Below are positions 48,137 to 58,280 of a stretch of 64,000 bases of DNA, piece after piece. Position numbers and translations under genes: made by a program. Each line of letters opens with the position of its first letter. Within the stretch, counting starts at the first letter, position 1. The DNA is from Methylotenera mobilis JLW8 (GTDB lineage: Bacteria; Pseudomonadota; Gammaproteobacteria; Burkholderiales; Methylophilaceae). Location of the stretch: NCBI RefSeq assembly GCF_000023705.1, contig NC_012968.1:620001-684000 (forward strand), written 5' to 3'. The notes under the pieces are model-generated. The model saw only the letters and a program-made list of their open reading frames with translations, was not told the DNA's origin and searched no databases.

Positions 48137-49180
48137 GTGGATATTTCGGATTTACTCGCATTTTCAGTGAAAAATAAAGCCTCAGATTTACACTTATCTG
48201 CCGGCCTGCCTCCGATGATCCGTGTACACGGGGATATTAGAAAAATTAATGTACCGGCGATGGATCACAGCGAAGTGCATGACATGGTGTATGACATCAT
48301 GAATGATGGGCAGCGCAAGGTGTATGAAGAAACGCTAGAGTGTGACTTTTCATTCGAGATTCCCAACTTGGCGCGTTTTCGTGTGAATGCTTTTAACCAT
48401 AATCGTGGCTCTGGCGCTGTATTCCGTACCATTCCTTCAAAAATACTAACCTTAGAGCAGCTAAATTGCCCGGCTATTTTTAAAGATATTGCCGATACCC
48501 CGCGTGGTATCTGTTTGGTAACAGGGCCGACTGGTTCCGGTAAATCCACCACGTTGGCGGCGATGATTGACTATATTAACGATAAAGAATTTGGGCATAT
48601 CCTGACGGTAGAAGACCCGATTGAGTTTGTGCATCAATCTAAAAAATGTTTAATTAACCAACGTGAAGTTGGTCCGCATACCTTGTCATTTAACAATGCA
48701 TTACGTTCAGCATTGCGTGAGGACCCGGACGTTATCTTGGTGGGTGAGTTGCGTGATCTGGAGACTATCCGCTTAGCGCTTACGGCCGCGGAAACCGGGC
48801 ATATGGTGTTTGGTACCTTACATACAAGCTCTGCTGCTAAAACGGTAGACCGTATTATTGACGTGTTCCCAGCAGCAGAAAAAGAAATGGTGCGCTCTAT
48901 GCTGTCTGAATCTTTACGCGCGGTGATTTCGCAAACCTTGTTAAAAACTAAAGATGAGCAGGGGCGTGTTGCTGCGCACGAGATTATGATCGGGACGCCG
49001 GCGATTCGTAACCTGATTCGTGAAAATAAAATTCCGCAAATGTATTCTGCGATTCAAACTGGGCAAAATGTCGGTATGCAGACCTTGGATCAGAACTTAC
49101 AGGATTTAGTAAAGCGCGGTGTGGTTTCGGCCAACGAAGCACGTGCAAAAGCAGCAAACAAAGATGCGATTATGGGTTAG
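48137..49180 (+). CDS. pilT: Type IV pilus retraction ATPase PilT
   Basis: This 347-residue hexameric ATPase pulls the pilus back. It has the PAS-like N-domain with NKASDLHLSAG, Walker A GPTGSGKST near 130, the Asp box IEFVH, Walker B VILVGELRDLETI and the His box TGHMVFGTLHTSSA. The C-terminal AIRNLIRENKIPQMYS motif is the retraction-specific AIRNLIRE helix. GTG start six bases after AGGAG. pilU follows, 125 bases away. Confidence 0.97.
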   Translation: MDISDLLAFSVKNKASDLHLSAGLPPMIRVHGDIRKINVPAMDHSEVHDMVYDIMNDGQRKVYEETLECDFSFEIPNLARFRVNAFNHNRGSGAVFRTIPSKILTLEQLNCPAIFKDIADTPRGICLVTGPTGSGKSTTLAAMIDYINDKEFGHILTVEDPIEFVHQSKKCLINQREVGPHTLSFNNALRSALREDPDVILVGELRDLETIRLALTAAETGHMVFGTLHTSSAAKTVDRIIDVFPAAEKEMVRSMLSESLRAVISQTLLKTKDEQGRVAAHEIMIGTPAIRNLIRENKIPQMYSAIQTGQNVGMQTLDQNLQDLVKRGVVSANEARAKAANKDAIMG

Positions 49181-49191
49181 GCACGGGTTGA

Positions 49192-49233
49192 TATTTAACT
49201 GCTAGTATCTAACCACTAGTATTTAAAATACCA
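49192..49233. repeat. Imperfect 14-base tandem repeat behind pilT
   Basis: Three units at 49192, 49206 and 49220. The first two (TATTTAACTGCTAG and TATCTAACCACTAG) match at 11 of 14 bases; the third keeps only TATTTAA. Confidence 0.65.
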
Positions 49234-49305
49234 ATTTTAAGATTTTATCTAGTGTTGTATTCAGAGTTACGCATTCATATTCGGTTTTAAGTAAAGGGAG
49301 TTATT

Positions 49306-50454
49306 GTGCAAGGGCAAATGGAAAAAGGGCAGGCTGAGAAGTTTGTATTCGACTTATTACGGTTGATGTTGGCAAAAAATGCCTCTGATTTGTTCATTAC
49401 CGTTGGCTTCCCGCCGGCAATCAAGGTGGATGGTAAGGTAACGCCACTCAGCAGTCAGGTATTAACAGCGCTGCAGGCACGTGAAATCTCACGCGCGATT
49501 ATGAACGACAAGCAAACCGCTGAATTTGATGCTACCAATGAGTGTAATTTTGCGATTGGCATCCCAAGTGTTGCGCGCTTCCGCGTAAATGCTTTTGTAC
49601 AGCGCGGTACTGTGGGCTTAGTGTTTAGAACGATTACCACCAAAATTCCTGAAATCGATGAATTGGGCTTGCCGCCAGTACTCAAAGACGTGGCAATGAC
49701 TAAACGTGGATTGGTCATTTTTGTGGGTGGTACCGGTTCTGGTAAGTCTACCTCACTGGCGGCGATGGTGGGCTATCGTAACCAAAATAGCTACGGGCAT
49801 ATTATTACCATTGAAGACCCGGTGGAGTTCGTGCATGAGCACAAGAACTGTATCATCACCCAGCGTGAGGTGGGGGTGGACACGGACAATTGGCATGTTG
49901 CCCTCAAAAACACCTTACGTCAGGCGCCAGATGTGATTTTGATTGGTGAGATTCGCGATCGCGAAACCATGGACTATGCAATTGCGTTTGCCGAAACCGG
50001 CCACCTTTGCATGGCTACATTGCATGCGAATAGTACCAATCAAGCATTGGATCGCATTATTAACTTCTTCCCGGAAGAGCGTCGCCATCAACTACTGATG
50101 GACTTATCACTCAACGTGCGTGCATTTGTGTCACAGCGCTTGATTCCTAAAAAAGAAGGCAAGGGCAGAACTGCCGCCATGGAAGTCATGCTTAACTCAC
50201 CATTAATCTCCGATTTAATCTTCAAAGGCGAAGTGCATGAAATTAAAGAGATTATCGCTAAATCGCGCGAATTGGGGATGCAAACCTTTGACCAATCATT
50301 GTTTGATTTGTATGAGGCGGATGCCATTACTTACGAAGATGCCTTGCGCAATGCTGACTCGGTGAATGACCTGCGCCTCAAAATTAAACTGGAAGGTAAA
50401 GGTGCGCACAGCAAAGACCTATCCGCCGGACTTGATGCATTGGGTATTGTTTGA
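49306..50454 (+). CDS. pilU: Type IV pilus accessory retraction ATPase PilU
   Basis: This 382-residue paralogue of PilT has Walker A GGTGSGKST, Walker B VILIGEIRDRETM, and the His box TGHLCMATLHANSTNQ. PilU works together with PilT to increase retraction force. It starts at GTG 49306, just after AAAGGGAG; an ATG four codons in is possible. A strong terminator follows at 50496-50526. Confidence 0.96.
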   Translation: MQGQMEKGQAEKFVFDLLRLMLAKNASDLFITVGFPPAIKVDGKVTPLSSQVLTALQAREISRAIMNDKQTAEFDATNECNFAIGIPSVARFRVNAFVQRGTVGLVFRTITTKIPEIDELGLPPVLKDVAMTKRGLVIFVGGTGSGKSTSLAAMVGYRNQNSYGHIITIEDPVEFVHEHKNCIITQREVGVDTDNWHVALKNTLRQAPDVILIGEIRDRETMDYAIAFAETGHLCMATLHANSTNQALDRIINFFPEERRHQLLMDLSLNVRAFVSQRLIPKKEGKGRTAAMEVMLNSPLISDLIFKGEVHEIKEIIAKSRELGMQTFDQSLFDLYEADAITYEDALRNADSVNDLRLKIKLEGKGAHSKDLSAGLDALGIV

Positions 50455-50495
50455 GTGGTTTAGATGACTTAGATAATTTAGGTAAAACTGCTCGT

Positions 50496-50526
50496 AAAAA
50501 AGGCGCTGATTAACAGCGCCTTTTTT
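50496..50526. terminator. Bidirectional terminator between pilU and pyrC'
   Basis: AAAAAAGGCGCTG (50496-50508) pairs perfectly with CAGCGCCTTTTTT (50514-50526) across the loop ATTAA. It serves the convergent pilU and pyr genes. Confidence 0.92.
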
Positions 50527-50555
50527 AATATAAGTCAGAGCAATCAGGCATGGTT

Positions 50556-51830
50556 TTAATCGTGGTACACCACTTGCCCATTAACCAAGGTGAATTTCAC
50601 TTTGCCCGCTAACTCTAGGCCGGTAAACGGAGTGTTCTTGCCTTGGCTTTTTAGTGTTTTCGGGCTAACTTTCCAGTACTCATTGGCATCAAAAATACAC
50701 AAGTCGGCATTGCTATTAGGGCTTAAATCACCAGCGGCCACCCCTAAAATACTGGCGGATGCCTGTGTGATGTGCTCAATGGCTTGTGACAAGCTGACTT
50801 TTTCCTGCGCAGCCCATTTCAAGGTTAATGGCAGCAGCAGTTCCAAGCCTGTTGCACCAATCTCAGCTTCGGCAAACGGTGCCAGTTTTGCATCATCGTC
50901 CACTGGTGTGTGGTCAGAGCAGATGGCGTCAATGGTGCCGTCTTTCAAGCCGGCACTTAGTTCAGCTTTGTCACGCTGGGTGCGTAGTGGCGGTTTCAAG
51001 TGGCAGTTAGCATCAAAGTAGGCAATATCATGCTCAGTTAGGAGTAGATGGTTGGCACTTACATCGCAGCTGACTTTTAAGCCTTGCGCTTTAGCGGCAC
51101 GTATCATGCTGACGCCTTCTGCGGTGGATAGGCGGCTTATATGTACGCTGGCACCAGTTTCTTGCGCAATACGCAGTATGCTAGCTAAAGCCAGCGCTTC
51201 TGCCGCGCTAGGAATGCCTTTTAGGCCCATTCTAGTGGCGACTTCGCCATCATGCGCGACACCGTTTGCGGCTAAAAATGGTTCTTCAGCATGTAAAAAC
51301 AAGGTGAAGTCAAAAGTTGCAGCATATTCCATCGCACGCCATAGTACTTGTGTGTCAGTCACCGCAATATTGGCTTGTGAGAAACCAACGCAGCCTGCAT
51401 TGTGCAGCTCATTCATTTCTGAGAGTGCAGCACCTTTTAATTGTCTGGTCATTGCGCCTAGTGGGTATACATGCGCTAATCCTTGCTGTTTAGCGCGGTG
51501 CTTCAGCATTTCTACTAAACCAGGTTCATCCAGCACCGGGTCTGTGTCTGGCGGGCAGGCTAGGCTGGTGACGCCGCCAGCTACTGCGGCTTGTAGCTCA
51601 CTGGCTAGTCTGGCTTTGTATTCGTCTCCGGGTTCGCGCAATCTCGCTGATAGGTCTACCAAGCCTGGACATACAGTAAGGTTGGTGGCATCTATGGTTT
51701 TGGTGGCAACAAATCCATCTGGCATAGCGCCAACGCTGAGGATTTTGCCTGCAGCAATATAGACATCTAGTTTTTCGTTAATATTGTTTTTTGGGTCAAT
51801 TACCTGACCATTTTTGATATGAATTTTCAT
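50556..51830 (-). CDS. pyrX: Non-catalytic dihydroorotase-like subunit PyrC' (PyrX)
   Basis: This 424-residue amidohydrolase-fold protein is close to dihydroorotase but has lost the active site. The metal-binding HxH after PGLVDL is replaced by SAR (61-63), the catalytic FSDDG block reads FSQAN, and the second His motif HIAHVST reads HISRLST. In Pseudomonas, such an inactive PyrC' forms a complex with PyrB and is needed for aspartate transcarbamoylase assembly. Its ATG overlaps the pyrB stop (ATGA), which fits this role. A real dihydroorotase must lie elsewhere in the genome. Confidence 0.9.
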   Translation of the reverse strand: MKIHIKNGQVIDPKNNINEKLDVYIAAGKILSVGAMPDGFVATKTIDATNLTVCPGLVDLSARLREPGDEYKARLASELQAAVAGGVTSLACPPDTDPVLDEPGLVEMLKHRAKQQGLAHVYPLGAMTRQLKGAALSEMNELHNAGCVGFSQANIAVTDTQVLWRAMEYAATFDFTLFLHAEEPFLAANGVAHDGEVATRMGLKGIPSAAEALALASILRIAQETGASVHISRLSTAEGVSMIRAAKAQGLKVSCDVSANHLLLTEHDIAYFDANCHLKPPLRTQRDKAELSAGLKDGTIDAICSDHTPVDDDAKLAPFAEAEIGATGLELLLPLTLKWAAQEKVSLSQAIEHITQASASILGVAAGDLSPNSNADLCIFDANEYWKVSPKTLKSQGKNTPFTGLELAGKVKFTLVNGQVVYHD

Positions 51831-52789
51831 AGTGCTGCTCCTGTACCGCCGCCAAGAATTGCCATGACTGCCATACGGATGGCAATGCCGTAGGTGACTT
51901 GCGGCAATATAACTGACTGTTTGCCATCGGCAACGGTAGAGTCGATCTCTACCCCGCGGTTCATTGGGCCTGGGTGCATCACAATGGCATCTGGTTTGGC
52001 AAGCGCCAGTCGTTCAGGGGTTAGTCCGTAGGTTTTAAAATACTCTTCTGAGCTTGGGAGCATCGCGCCGTTCATGCGCTCATTTTGCAGGCGCAGCATC
52101 ATGATGACATCCACATCTTTCAAGCCTTCATCCATATCGTGGTAGACATGCACGCCTAGTTTTTCTACTTGTGCCGGTAGCAGCGTTTTAGGTGCAATCA
52201 CGCGTACTTCTGGTACGCCTAGTGTGGTGAGTGCATGAATCTCAGAGCGGGCTACACGTGAGTGTAAAACATCACCAACGATAGCTACTCTTAAGTTGTG
52301 CAGTTCTGGCTTGTATTTACGGATGGTGAATACATCTAACAAGCCTTGTGTTGGGTGTGAGTGACGGCCATCCCCTGCATTAATCACATGAATATGCGGC
52401 GGCACATGCTTGGCAATTAAATGCGCAGCGCCTGATTGTGAGTGGCGCACCACAAACATATCGGCATGCATGGCAATTAAATTATCCACGGTGTCTAAGA
52501 TGGTTTCACCTTTAGATTGTGACGATGTGCTGACATTGAGGCTGATGACATCGGCAGAGAGGCGCTTTGCTGCGATTTCAAAAGTGGTGCGGGTGCGGGT
52601 GCTATTTTCAAAAAAGAGATTACATACGGTTTTACCACGTAGTAACGGTACTTTTTTAACTTCGCGTTCGGCCACACCTACAAATGACTCTGCGGTGTCT
52701 AAAATTTGGTTAAGTATCTTTTTGGGTAAGCCTTCGATGGAAAGCAGATGGCGCAGTTGACCGTCAGTATCAAGTTGAGGGTTGTTCAT
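51827..52789 (-). CDS. pyrB: Aspartate carbamoyltransferase catalytic chain
   Basis: This enzyme of about 320 residues makes carbamoyl-aspartate in pyrimidine synthesis. The carbamoyl-phosphate site is [13 protein letters not shown], the second block is [14 protein letters not shown], and [14 protein letters not shown] lies near the end. No pyrI gene is present, in keeping with the PyrB-PyrC' type. I take the ATG at 52789; a GTG at 52807 is possible and would overlap pyrR. Confidence 0.96.
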   Translation of the reverse strand: MNNPQLDTDGQLRHLLSIEGLPKKILNQILDTAESFVGVAEREVKKVPLLRGKTVCNLFFENSTRTRTTFEIAAKRLSADVISLNVSTSSQSKGETILDTVDNLIAMHADMFVVRHSQSGAAHLIAKHVPPHIHVINAGDGRHSHPTQGLLDVFTIRKYKPELHNLRVAIVGDVLHSRVARSEIHALTTLGVPEVRVIAPKTLLPAQVEKLGVHVYHDMDEGLKDVDVIMMLRLQNERMNGAMLPSSEEYFKTYGLTPERLALAKPDAIVMHPGPMNRGVEIDSTVADGKQSVILPQVTYGIAIRMAVMAILGGGTGAAL

Positions 52790-52793
52790 GCTG

Positions 52794-53351
52794 TTATGGT
52801 CTCGCACTGTTGTGTTGAGGAGTAAGTTCTAGAGCTAAGCTACCGTCGGCTAACTGGGTTAGCTGCAAATGCTGTGATGCCGCTAGTGATAAATCAGCCG
52901 CCACCAGTTGCGGCGCAATAGGTAGCTCGCGACCACCACGGTTAACCAGCGCGATAAGTGTGATGCTGGCCGGTCTGCCGTAATCAAACAATTCGTTCAT
53001 GGCTGCGCGCGTGGTGCGGCCGGTGTAGAACACATCATCAATTAAAATAATATGTTTGTTTTCTACGTCAAATGCAATTTGGCTGGGGCGGTTTTCTGCC
53101 TTTAGGCCGCGCTGTGCGTAGTCGTCTCTGTAAAAGGACACATCCAGTGTGCCATGCTCAATATGATGTGCTTTAATTTGCTCAGCCAGTAGTACTAATA
53201 GCCGCTGCATTAGCCACACGCCACCGCTGTGTATCCCCACCAGAGCGGTGTTGGGTTGCAACAAAGGTGAGAGCTTTAGTGCAAGAGTGTTTAGTAATGC
53301 CTCTGCATCTGGCAGTTGGCTAGGGTCGAGGGTGTGGTTGGCATCAGTCAT
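52794..53351 (-). CDS. pyrR: PyrR-type uracil phosphoribosyltransferase / regulator
   Basis: This 185-residue phosphoribosyltransferase has the PRPP-binding motif [18 protein letters not shown] and a [10 protein letters not shown] region. In Gram-positive bacteria PyrR controls pyr attenuation by binding RNA. In Proteobacteria it is often linked to pyrB without a clear anti-terminator. I see no attenuator upstream of it. It begins the pyrR-pyrB-pyrC' unit. Confidence 0.93.
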   Translation of the reverse strand: MTDANHTLDPSQLPDAEALLNTLALKLSPLLQPNTALVGIHSGGVWLMQRLLVLLAEQIKAHHIEHGTLDVSFYRDDYAQRGLKAENRPSQIAFDVENKHIILIDDVFYTGRTTRAAMNELFDYGRPASITLIALVNRGGRELPIAPQLVAADLSLAASQHLQLTQLADGSLALELTPQHNSARP

Positions 53352-53436
53352 GTTGTTATTTTACTGAATATTCCTGGTTACTTGTCATTCTTAATCGAGT
53401 GCACGACGGTGTGCGTGCGAATTTAATCCTGAAAAT

Positions 53437-53907
53437 TCAATCTTGTCTTGATGCTTGGTCAAAGTAGCTTTGCAATATGGTTTGCGCGGCTACTTGGTCT
53501 AACATCTCTTTTTGCGCGCGGCCTCTAATGCCCGCCTCATTCAAGAGTTGGCTTGCTTCTGCAGAACTGTAGCGTTCATCAATCAATGCGACCGGCAGGT
53601 TAAAGCGCCCATTGAGGCGTCGTGCAAATTTTTTGCAGAGCTGTGTTACCCCATGTTCGCTACCATCTAAACTCAACGGTAAGCCCACTACTAACAAGCG
53701 TGGCTGCCATTCGCTGACTAGTTTGGTGATAATCTGAAAGCGAATCTCGTTGCTTTCATTATCTATGGTCATGAGCGGGTTGGCACTGGCTAGCAAATGC
53801 TCGCCTACGGCAATGCCGATGCGTCTTTCGCCAAAATCAAAGGCCAGTACCGTGCCTGACTGCACATGTGCTTGGTTGTAAACCTTTTCGTTATCTATCA
53901 GTTGCAT
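53437..53907 (-). CDS. ruvX: Holliday-junction resolvase-like protein RuvX (YqgF)
   Basis: This 156-residue RNase-H-fold protein has the YqgF motifs VLAFDFGERRIGIAVG with the first Asp, VVGLPLSLDG, and IDERYSSAEA with the Glu and Ser. It is reported to act in 16S rRNA 5' processing and is essential in some bacteria. It follows yqgE by 17 bases, and pyrR follows after 85 bases. Confidence 0.94.
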   Translation of the reverse strand: MQLIDNEKVYNQAHVQSGTVLAFDFGERRIGIAVGEHLLASANPLMTIDNESNEIRFQIITKLVSEWQPRLLVVGLPLSLDGSEHGVTQLCKKFARRLNGRFNLPVALIDERYSSAEASQLLNEAGIRGRAQKEMLDQVAAQTILQSYFDQASRQD

Positions 53908-53924
53908 GGGAAATCTAGCTACCG

Positions 53925-54506
53925 TTAGGCATGCCCTGCAATATCTGACAGCATTGCTGGGTCAAAGCCCAATAGGCTCATAGCTACATTAAATTGCGCT
54001 TCATGCGGTGTTTCAAATAAAATTTTATTGAGGGTATCGGTATCTTTTGCCTGCACTGAGAGCCAACTGTTTTGCACGATCTCTTGCTCTAACTGATTCG
54101 GTGTCCACCCAGCATAACCTAGTGAAAAGAGCAGTTTTTTCGGTCCGGTGCCCACGGCAACCGCTTCTAAAATATCTTTTGAGGTGGTGAGTGCTGTTTT
54201 GTCGTTAATAATAATGGAGCTGTCCCAATCGCCACAGGGTTCGTGCAGTACAAAACCACGCTCAGGTTGCACCGGGCCGCCGAACAATACCGGACTGTTC
54301 GCGATTGCGGTATCCTCCAGTTTGATATTGATTTTATCAAATAGGGTTTCGTAGTTCATATCCGTTGGGCGGTTGATGACTATGCCCATCGCGCCCTCTT
54401 CGCTGTGCGTGCAAATAAAGGTGACGGACTTGGCAAAGTAAGGGTCAGCCAAGTTAGGCATGGCAATCAAAAAGTGGCCGGTCAGGTTGATATTATCTAA
54501 AGACAT
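53925..54506 (-). CDS. yqgE: YqgE/AlgH family protein
   Basis: This 193-residue UPF0301 protein begins NLTGHFLIAMPNLADPYFAKSVTFICTHSEEGAMGIVINRP. GGPVQPERGFVLH and SLGYAGWTPNQLEQEI are conserved. The function is unknown; AlgH was first linked to alginate regulation in Pseudomonas. The yqgE-ruvX pair is widely conserved. Confidence 0.93.
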   Translation of the reverse strand: MSLDNINLTGHFLIAMPNLADPYFAKSVTFICTHSEEGAMGIVINRPTDMNYETLFDKINIKLEDTAIANSPVLFGGPVQPERGFVLHEPCGDWDSSIIINDKTALTTSKDILEAVAVGTGPKKLLFSLGYAGWTPNQLEQEIVQNSWLSVQAKDTDTLNKILFETPHEAQFNVAMSLLGFDPAMLSDIAGHA

Positions 54507-54510
54507 AAGG

Positions 54511-55632
54511 TTAAGCCGATTTCGTTGCTTCTAAATAGCCGGTGACTTCTAAGCCAAAGCCCGCCATGCTAGGCATTTTGCGTGGGTTGGCCATCAGCTT
54601 CATTTTGCGGACATTGCAGTCTAGTAATATCTGCGAGCCTATGCCGTAAGTGCGCAACTCCTGATTGACGCGTATCGGCTGATCCGCACCCTTGATGCGG
54701 TCTACAATGGTTTCGTTAGACTCTTGATGATGCAGCAAAATCATGACACCGGCTTCTGCATTGGCAATTGTTTTCATCGCTTCTAGCGTATTCCAGCTAT
54801 GTGTGCAGCTGGAGCTATCAAGCAAGTCAAAAATAGACAGTGGTTCGTGTACGCGCACCAACACTTCTTGCTCGGGCGTTGGCGTGCCTTTAATTAACAC
54901 TAGATGCGTTTCTTTGGCGATTTTGTCTTGGTAAGCAACCAGTTTCATTTCACCGTACGGCGTTTGCACCATACGCTCTGCAGAGCGCTCAATCAGGCTC
55001 TCGGTTTCGGCACGGTAGTGAATCAAATCTGCAATCGTACCGATTTTAAGCTGATGTTCTGCGGCAAAAACCATTAAATCGGGTAAGCGCGCCATGCTGC
55101 CATCGTCTTTTAAAATCTCGCAGATCACGCTGGCTGGCTCCAAGCCGGCCAGATGTGCTAAGTCGCAACCGGCTTCGGTGTGGCCGGCGCGCACCAATAC
55201 GCCGCCATCCATCGCGCTCAGCGGAAAAATATGACCAGGGCTGACAATGTCTTGCGGTTGAGCTGCTTTGGCTACCGCTGCTCGTATGGTTCTGGCGCGG
55301 TCAGCCGCAGAGATACCTGTGGTAACGCCTTCCGCCGCTTCAATCGATACAGTAAAGTTGGTGCCCATGCGCGCACCGTTTTTTTGCACCATCTTGCTCA
55401 GGTTTAACTGATGACAGCGTGATTCTGTAAGGGTTAAGCAAATCAGGCCGCGACCGTATTTGGCCATAAAATTCACGTGCTCTGCCGTAGCAAATTGCGC
55501 AGCCAGCACTAAGTCACCTTCATTTTCGCGGTGCTCGTCATCAACTAGCACTACCATGCGGCCTTGTCTGATTTCTTCGATAATTTCTTTAGCTGGGCTG
55601 ATGTTGTTCATAGGTGTATCTGTGTGATTCAT
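54511..55632 (-). CDS. RibB with degenerate GTP cyclohydrolase II domain (RibBX type)
   Basis: This protein of about 373 residues is built like RibBA. The N-terminal half is a complete 3,4-dihydroxy-2-butanone-4-phosphate synthase: [16 protein letters not shown], the [13 protein letters not shown] loop, [22 protein letters not shown]. The C-terminal half resembles GTP cyclohydrolase II ([21 protein letters not shown]) but lacks the zinc-binding Cys cluster around the CLTGD ... CDC segment. So this domain is probably inactive for GTP hydrolysis. The start at 55632 lies after CAGGGGCA. It follows ribE by two bases. Confidence 0.88.
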   Translation of the reverse strand: MNHTDTPMNNISPAKEIIEEIRQGRMVVLVDDEHRENEGDLVLAAQFATAEHVNFMAKYGRGLICLTLTESRCHQLNLSKMVQKNGARMGTNFTVSIEAAEGVTTGISAADRARTIRAAVAKAAQPQDIVSPGHIFPLSAMDGGVLVRAGHTEAGCDLAHLAGLEPASVICEILKDDGSMARLPDLMVFAAEHQLKIGTIADLIHYRAETESLIERSAERMVQTPYGEMKLVAYQDKIAKETHLVLIKGTPTPEQEVLVRVHEPLSIFDLLDSSSCTHSWNTLEAMKTIANAEAGVMILLHHQESNETIVDRIKGADQPIRVNQELRTYGIGSQILLDCNVRKMKLMANPRKMPSMAGFGLEVTGYLEATKSA

Positions 55633-55634
55633 TA

Positions 55635-56270
55635 CTAGTGCCCCTGCGTTTCTGGTGATGCTTGTGTTGCCATTTGGTCTTCTGTTGACCACTGTGTCAT
55701 GCGCTCTACGTAGCGCGCAATCTGGTCTACTTCCAGATTGACAGGGCTGCCTTCGCTTAAAAGATCGAGCGTAGTATGCTCCAGTGTGTGTGGTATTAAA
55801 TTGATGCTGAAGTCGTCGCCGCTGATTTTATTGACGGTAAGGCTCACGCCATTAACGCAAATGGAGCCTTTAATCGAAATGTATTTTGAGATGGCATGCG
55901 GTGCGCGAATATCAAGCTGCCAGCATTCACCTAAAGATTGAAACTTGAGCACTTTGCCTACGCCATCTACATGACCGCTCACCAAGTGCCCGCCCAGCCG
56001 GTCAGATAAGCGCAAGGCTTTTTCTAGGTTGACGGGATGGGGTTTGTCTAACCCTACGGTGACCGATAATGTTTCCTGAGAAACGTGCGCTTCAAAGTGT
56101 GATTCGCTCATGTTAATCACGGTCAAACAGGTACCATTGACTGCGATACTGTCACCTAGATTCACATCGCTCATATCAAGCGCTGCGCTGGCTATAGAAA
56201 GATGCATATCTGCGCCAACGGGATTGGCTTGCGTGATTGCGCCGACTGATTGAATGATTCCTGTAAACAT
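55635..56270 (-). CDS. ribE: Riboflavin synthase alpha chain
   Basis: This 211-residue enzyme has the usual duplicated lumazine-binding barrel: MFTGIIQSVGAI, SIAVNGTCLTV in the first half, and GSICVNGVSLTVNKI in the second. It dismutates two 6,7-dimethyl-8-ribityllumazine molecules. The ATG at 56270 gives the standard MFTGII start; an ATG at 56294 only adds eight residues. No FMN riboswitch is present in the 59-base gap to lolC/E. Confidence 0.95.
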   Translation of the reverse strand: MFTGIIQSVGAITQANPVGADMHLSIASAALDMSDVNLGDSIAVNGTCLTVINMSESHFEAHVSQETLSVTVGLDKPHPVNLEKALRLSDRLGGHLVSGHVDGVGKVLKFQSLGECWQLDIRAPHAISKYISIKGSICVNGVSLTVNKISGDDFSINLIPHTLEHTTLDLLSEGSPVNLEVDQIARYVERMTQWSTEDQMATQASPETQGH

Positions 56271-56329
56271 AATTGGAATTTTAACAGATAACACTAGATA
56301 ACGATTAGAAGCCTGCTAAAATCTGCCCT

Positions 56330-57598
56330 ATGAAATCCTTACCCTACGAATTATTTGTCGGCTGGCGCTATACGCGCGCTAAGCGCAAAAATCACTTCAT
56401 TTCATTTATTTCTTTGACCAGTATGATCGGTATCGCGCTAGGTGTGGCGGCGTTAATCGTTGTACTTTCGGTGATGAATGGTTTTCAAAAAGAATTACGT
56501 ACCCGTATTTTAGGGGTGGCCTCACATTTAGAAGTGACCGGTGGGGGTAATCAGTTGTCAGATTGGCAATCGGTCGCGGCGTTTGCTGCCAGGCAGCCCA
56601 ATGTGCAGGCAAGTGCTCCTTACATTAGTGCGCAAGCGATGTTAAGTTACGATCAAGGCGTACAAGGGGCTATCGTACGCGGTGTCATTCCTAATGCGGA
56701 AGATCAAGTGGCCGACCTAGGCAAGCACATGAAAGTGGGTCGGTTAGAGGATTTACGCGCAGGCGAATTCGGTATTGTTTTAGGTGTAGATTTAGCACAG
56801 GCGCTGGGCGCGCAAATTGGCGATAAAGTAGTGCTAATGGCGCCGCAGGGGCAATTTACGCCCACTGGTGTGGTACCGCGCTTAAAGCAGTTTACCTTGG
56901 TTGGATTGTTTCAAATTGGCATGTATGAGTACGATGCAGGCTTGGCGCTGATTCACATGGACGATGCCGCCAAGTTATATCGTATGGGCGATAAAGTTTC
57001 TGGCGTGCGTCTGAAACTGGCTGACTTGTTTGATGCACCAGCCGTGGCTGCTAATATTTCTGACCAACTCAATGCGCAAGCAAATAGGACCGGTGATTAT
57101 TATGTATCTGACTGGACGCGCCAGCATGCTAACTTTTTCCGCGCGGTACAGATGGAAAAGCGCGTCATGTTTATTATTCTGACGCTGATAGTGGCGGTCG
57201 CTGCATTCAACATCGTTTCCACCCTAGTGATGGCCGTGACCGATAAGCGCGCGGATATCGCCATTATGCGTACCTTTGGCGCTAGCCCTGGCAGCATCAT
57301 GAAAATATTCATCGTGCAGGGTGCCTTGATTGGTGTGATTGGCACTGCATTGGGCGCGCTATTTGGTATTTTGATCGCGCTGAATATCGATACCATTATC
57401 CCGTTTATAGAAAATCTGTTTAACGTGCAGTTTTTGGCAAAAGATGTGTATTACATCAGTGACTTACCCTCGGATTTAATCTGGTCTGATGTGTTCACTA
57501 TCGTGACGGTTTCGTTCTTTCTAAGTTTACTTGCAACGCTCTACCCTAGTTTTAAAGCCAGTAGAATTAACCCAGCAGAGGCGTTGCGTTATGAATAG
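56330..57598 (+). CDS. lolC: Lipoprotein-releasing ABC transporter permease LolC/E
   Basis: This 422-residue FtsX/MacB-type permease has one N-terminal membrane helix ([21 protein letters not shown]), a large periplasmic domain, and three C-terminal helices near 275-400. It starts [30 protein letters not shown], typical of LolC/LolE. With LolD it extracts lipoproteins from the inner membrane for LolA. Only one such gene lies beside lolD, so it may serve as a homodimer (LolF-like) or pair with a distant homologue. Confidence 0.93.
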   Translation: MKSLPYELFVGWRYTRAKRKNHFISFISLTSMIGIALGVAALIVVLSVMNGFQKELRTRILGVASHLEVTGGGNQLSDWQSVAAFAARQPNVQASAPYISAQAMLSYDQGVQGAIVRGVIPNAEDQVADLGKHMKVGRLEDLRAGEFGIVLGVDLAQALGAQIGDKVVLMAPQGQFTPTGVVPRLKQFTLVGLFQIGMYEYDAGLALIHMDDAAKLYRMGDKVSGVRLKLADLFDAPAVAANISDQLNAQANRTGDYYVSDWTRQHANFFRAVQMEKRVMFIILTLIVAVAAFNIVSTLVMAVTDKRADIAIMRTFGASPGSIMKIFIVQGALIGVIGTALGALFGILIALNIDTIIPFIENLFNVQFLAKDVYYISDLPSDLIWSDVFTIVTVSFFLSLLATLYPSFKASRINPAEALRYE

Positions 57599-58277
57599 TC
57601 AGATTTCACAGCCAGTAATTGCATGTCAAAACCTGTATAAAACTTATCAGGGGTTAGATGTTTCTGTGCTGAATGGCATTGATCTAAGCGTCAATACCGG
57701 TGAGCAGGTCGCTATCGTCGGTGCTTCCGGCTCAGGTAAAAGTACCTTACTGCATTTACTAGGTGGGCTGGATATTCCTAGCAGTGGTGATGTGCAGATT
57801 CTCGACCAGAATCTTGCAAAGCTGTCTGAGGCAAAAAAAGGTGATTTACGTAATCAGTGCTTAGGCTTTGTCTATCAGTTTCATCATCTGTTGCCGGAAT
57901 TTACTGCGTTGGAAAACGTAGCCATGCCGCTGTTAATTCGACGCATCGGGCGCGAGCAAGCACTCACCACTGCGAGTGAAATGTTGGAGAAAGTCGGGTT
58001 AAAACATCGCTTGGAGCATATGCCGGGTGAACTGTCCGGTGGCGAGCGCCAACGCGCAGCCTTGGCGCGTGCCATGGTTACCTCGCCGCAATGCATACTT
58101 GCCGATGAACCTACCGGTAATCTGGATAGGCACACTGCGCATGCCGTGTTTGATTTACTGTTGGAAATGAACCAGACGCAGCATGTGAGTTTAGTGGTGG
58201 TCACGCATGATTTGGAGCTGGCGGCAAAAATGCAGCGGCGTTACAAGCTAATTGACGGTCAGTTGGTGACTTTGTAG
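57591..58277 (+). CDS. lolD: Lipoprotein-releasing ABC transporter ATPase LolD
   Basis: This 228-residue ATPase has Walker [10 protein letters not shown], the signature [14 protein letters not shown] and Walker [13 protein letters not shown], and an H-loop VVVTHDLEL. The start ATG at 57591 overlaps the lolC stop (ATGAATAG), matching LolD's usual N-terminus. A long in-frame upstream extension would be read from within lolC and is not real. Confidence 0.96.
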   Translation: MNSQISQPVIACQNLYKTYQGLDVSVLNGIDLSVNTGEQVAIVGASGSGKSTLLHLLGGLDIPSSGDVQILDQNLAKLSEAKKGDLRNQCLGFVYQFHHLLPEFTALENVAMPLLIRRIGREQALTTASEMLEKVGLKHRLEHMPGELSGGERQRAALARAMVTSPQCILADEPTGNLDRHTAHAVFDLLLEMNQTQHVSLVVVTHDLELAAKMQRRYKLIDGQLVTL

Positions 58278-58280
58278 CGC

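Noticed and set aside
51052-51762. 236-codon open frame on the plus strand
   Set aside because: Antisense to the pyrC' gene, whose own product is clearly recognisable; no ribosome site and no domain.
56271-56329. FMN riboswitch upstream of ribE
   Set aside because: The 59-base gap is too short and lacks the conserved RFN element blocks.
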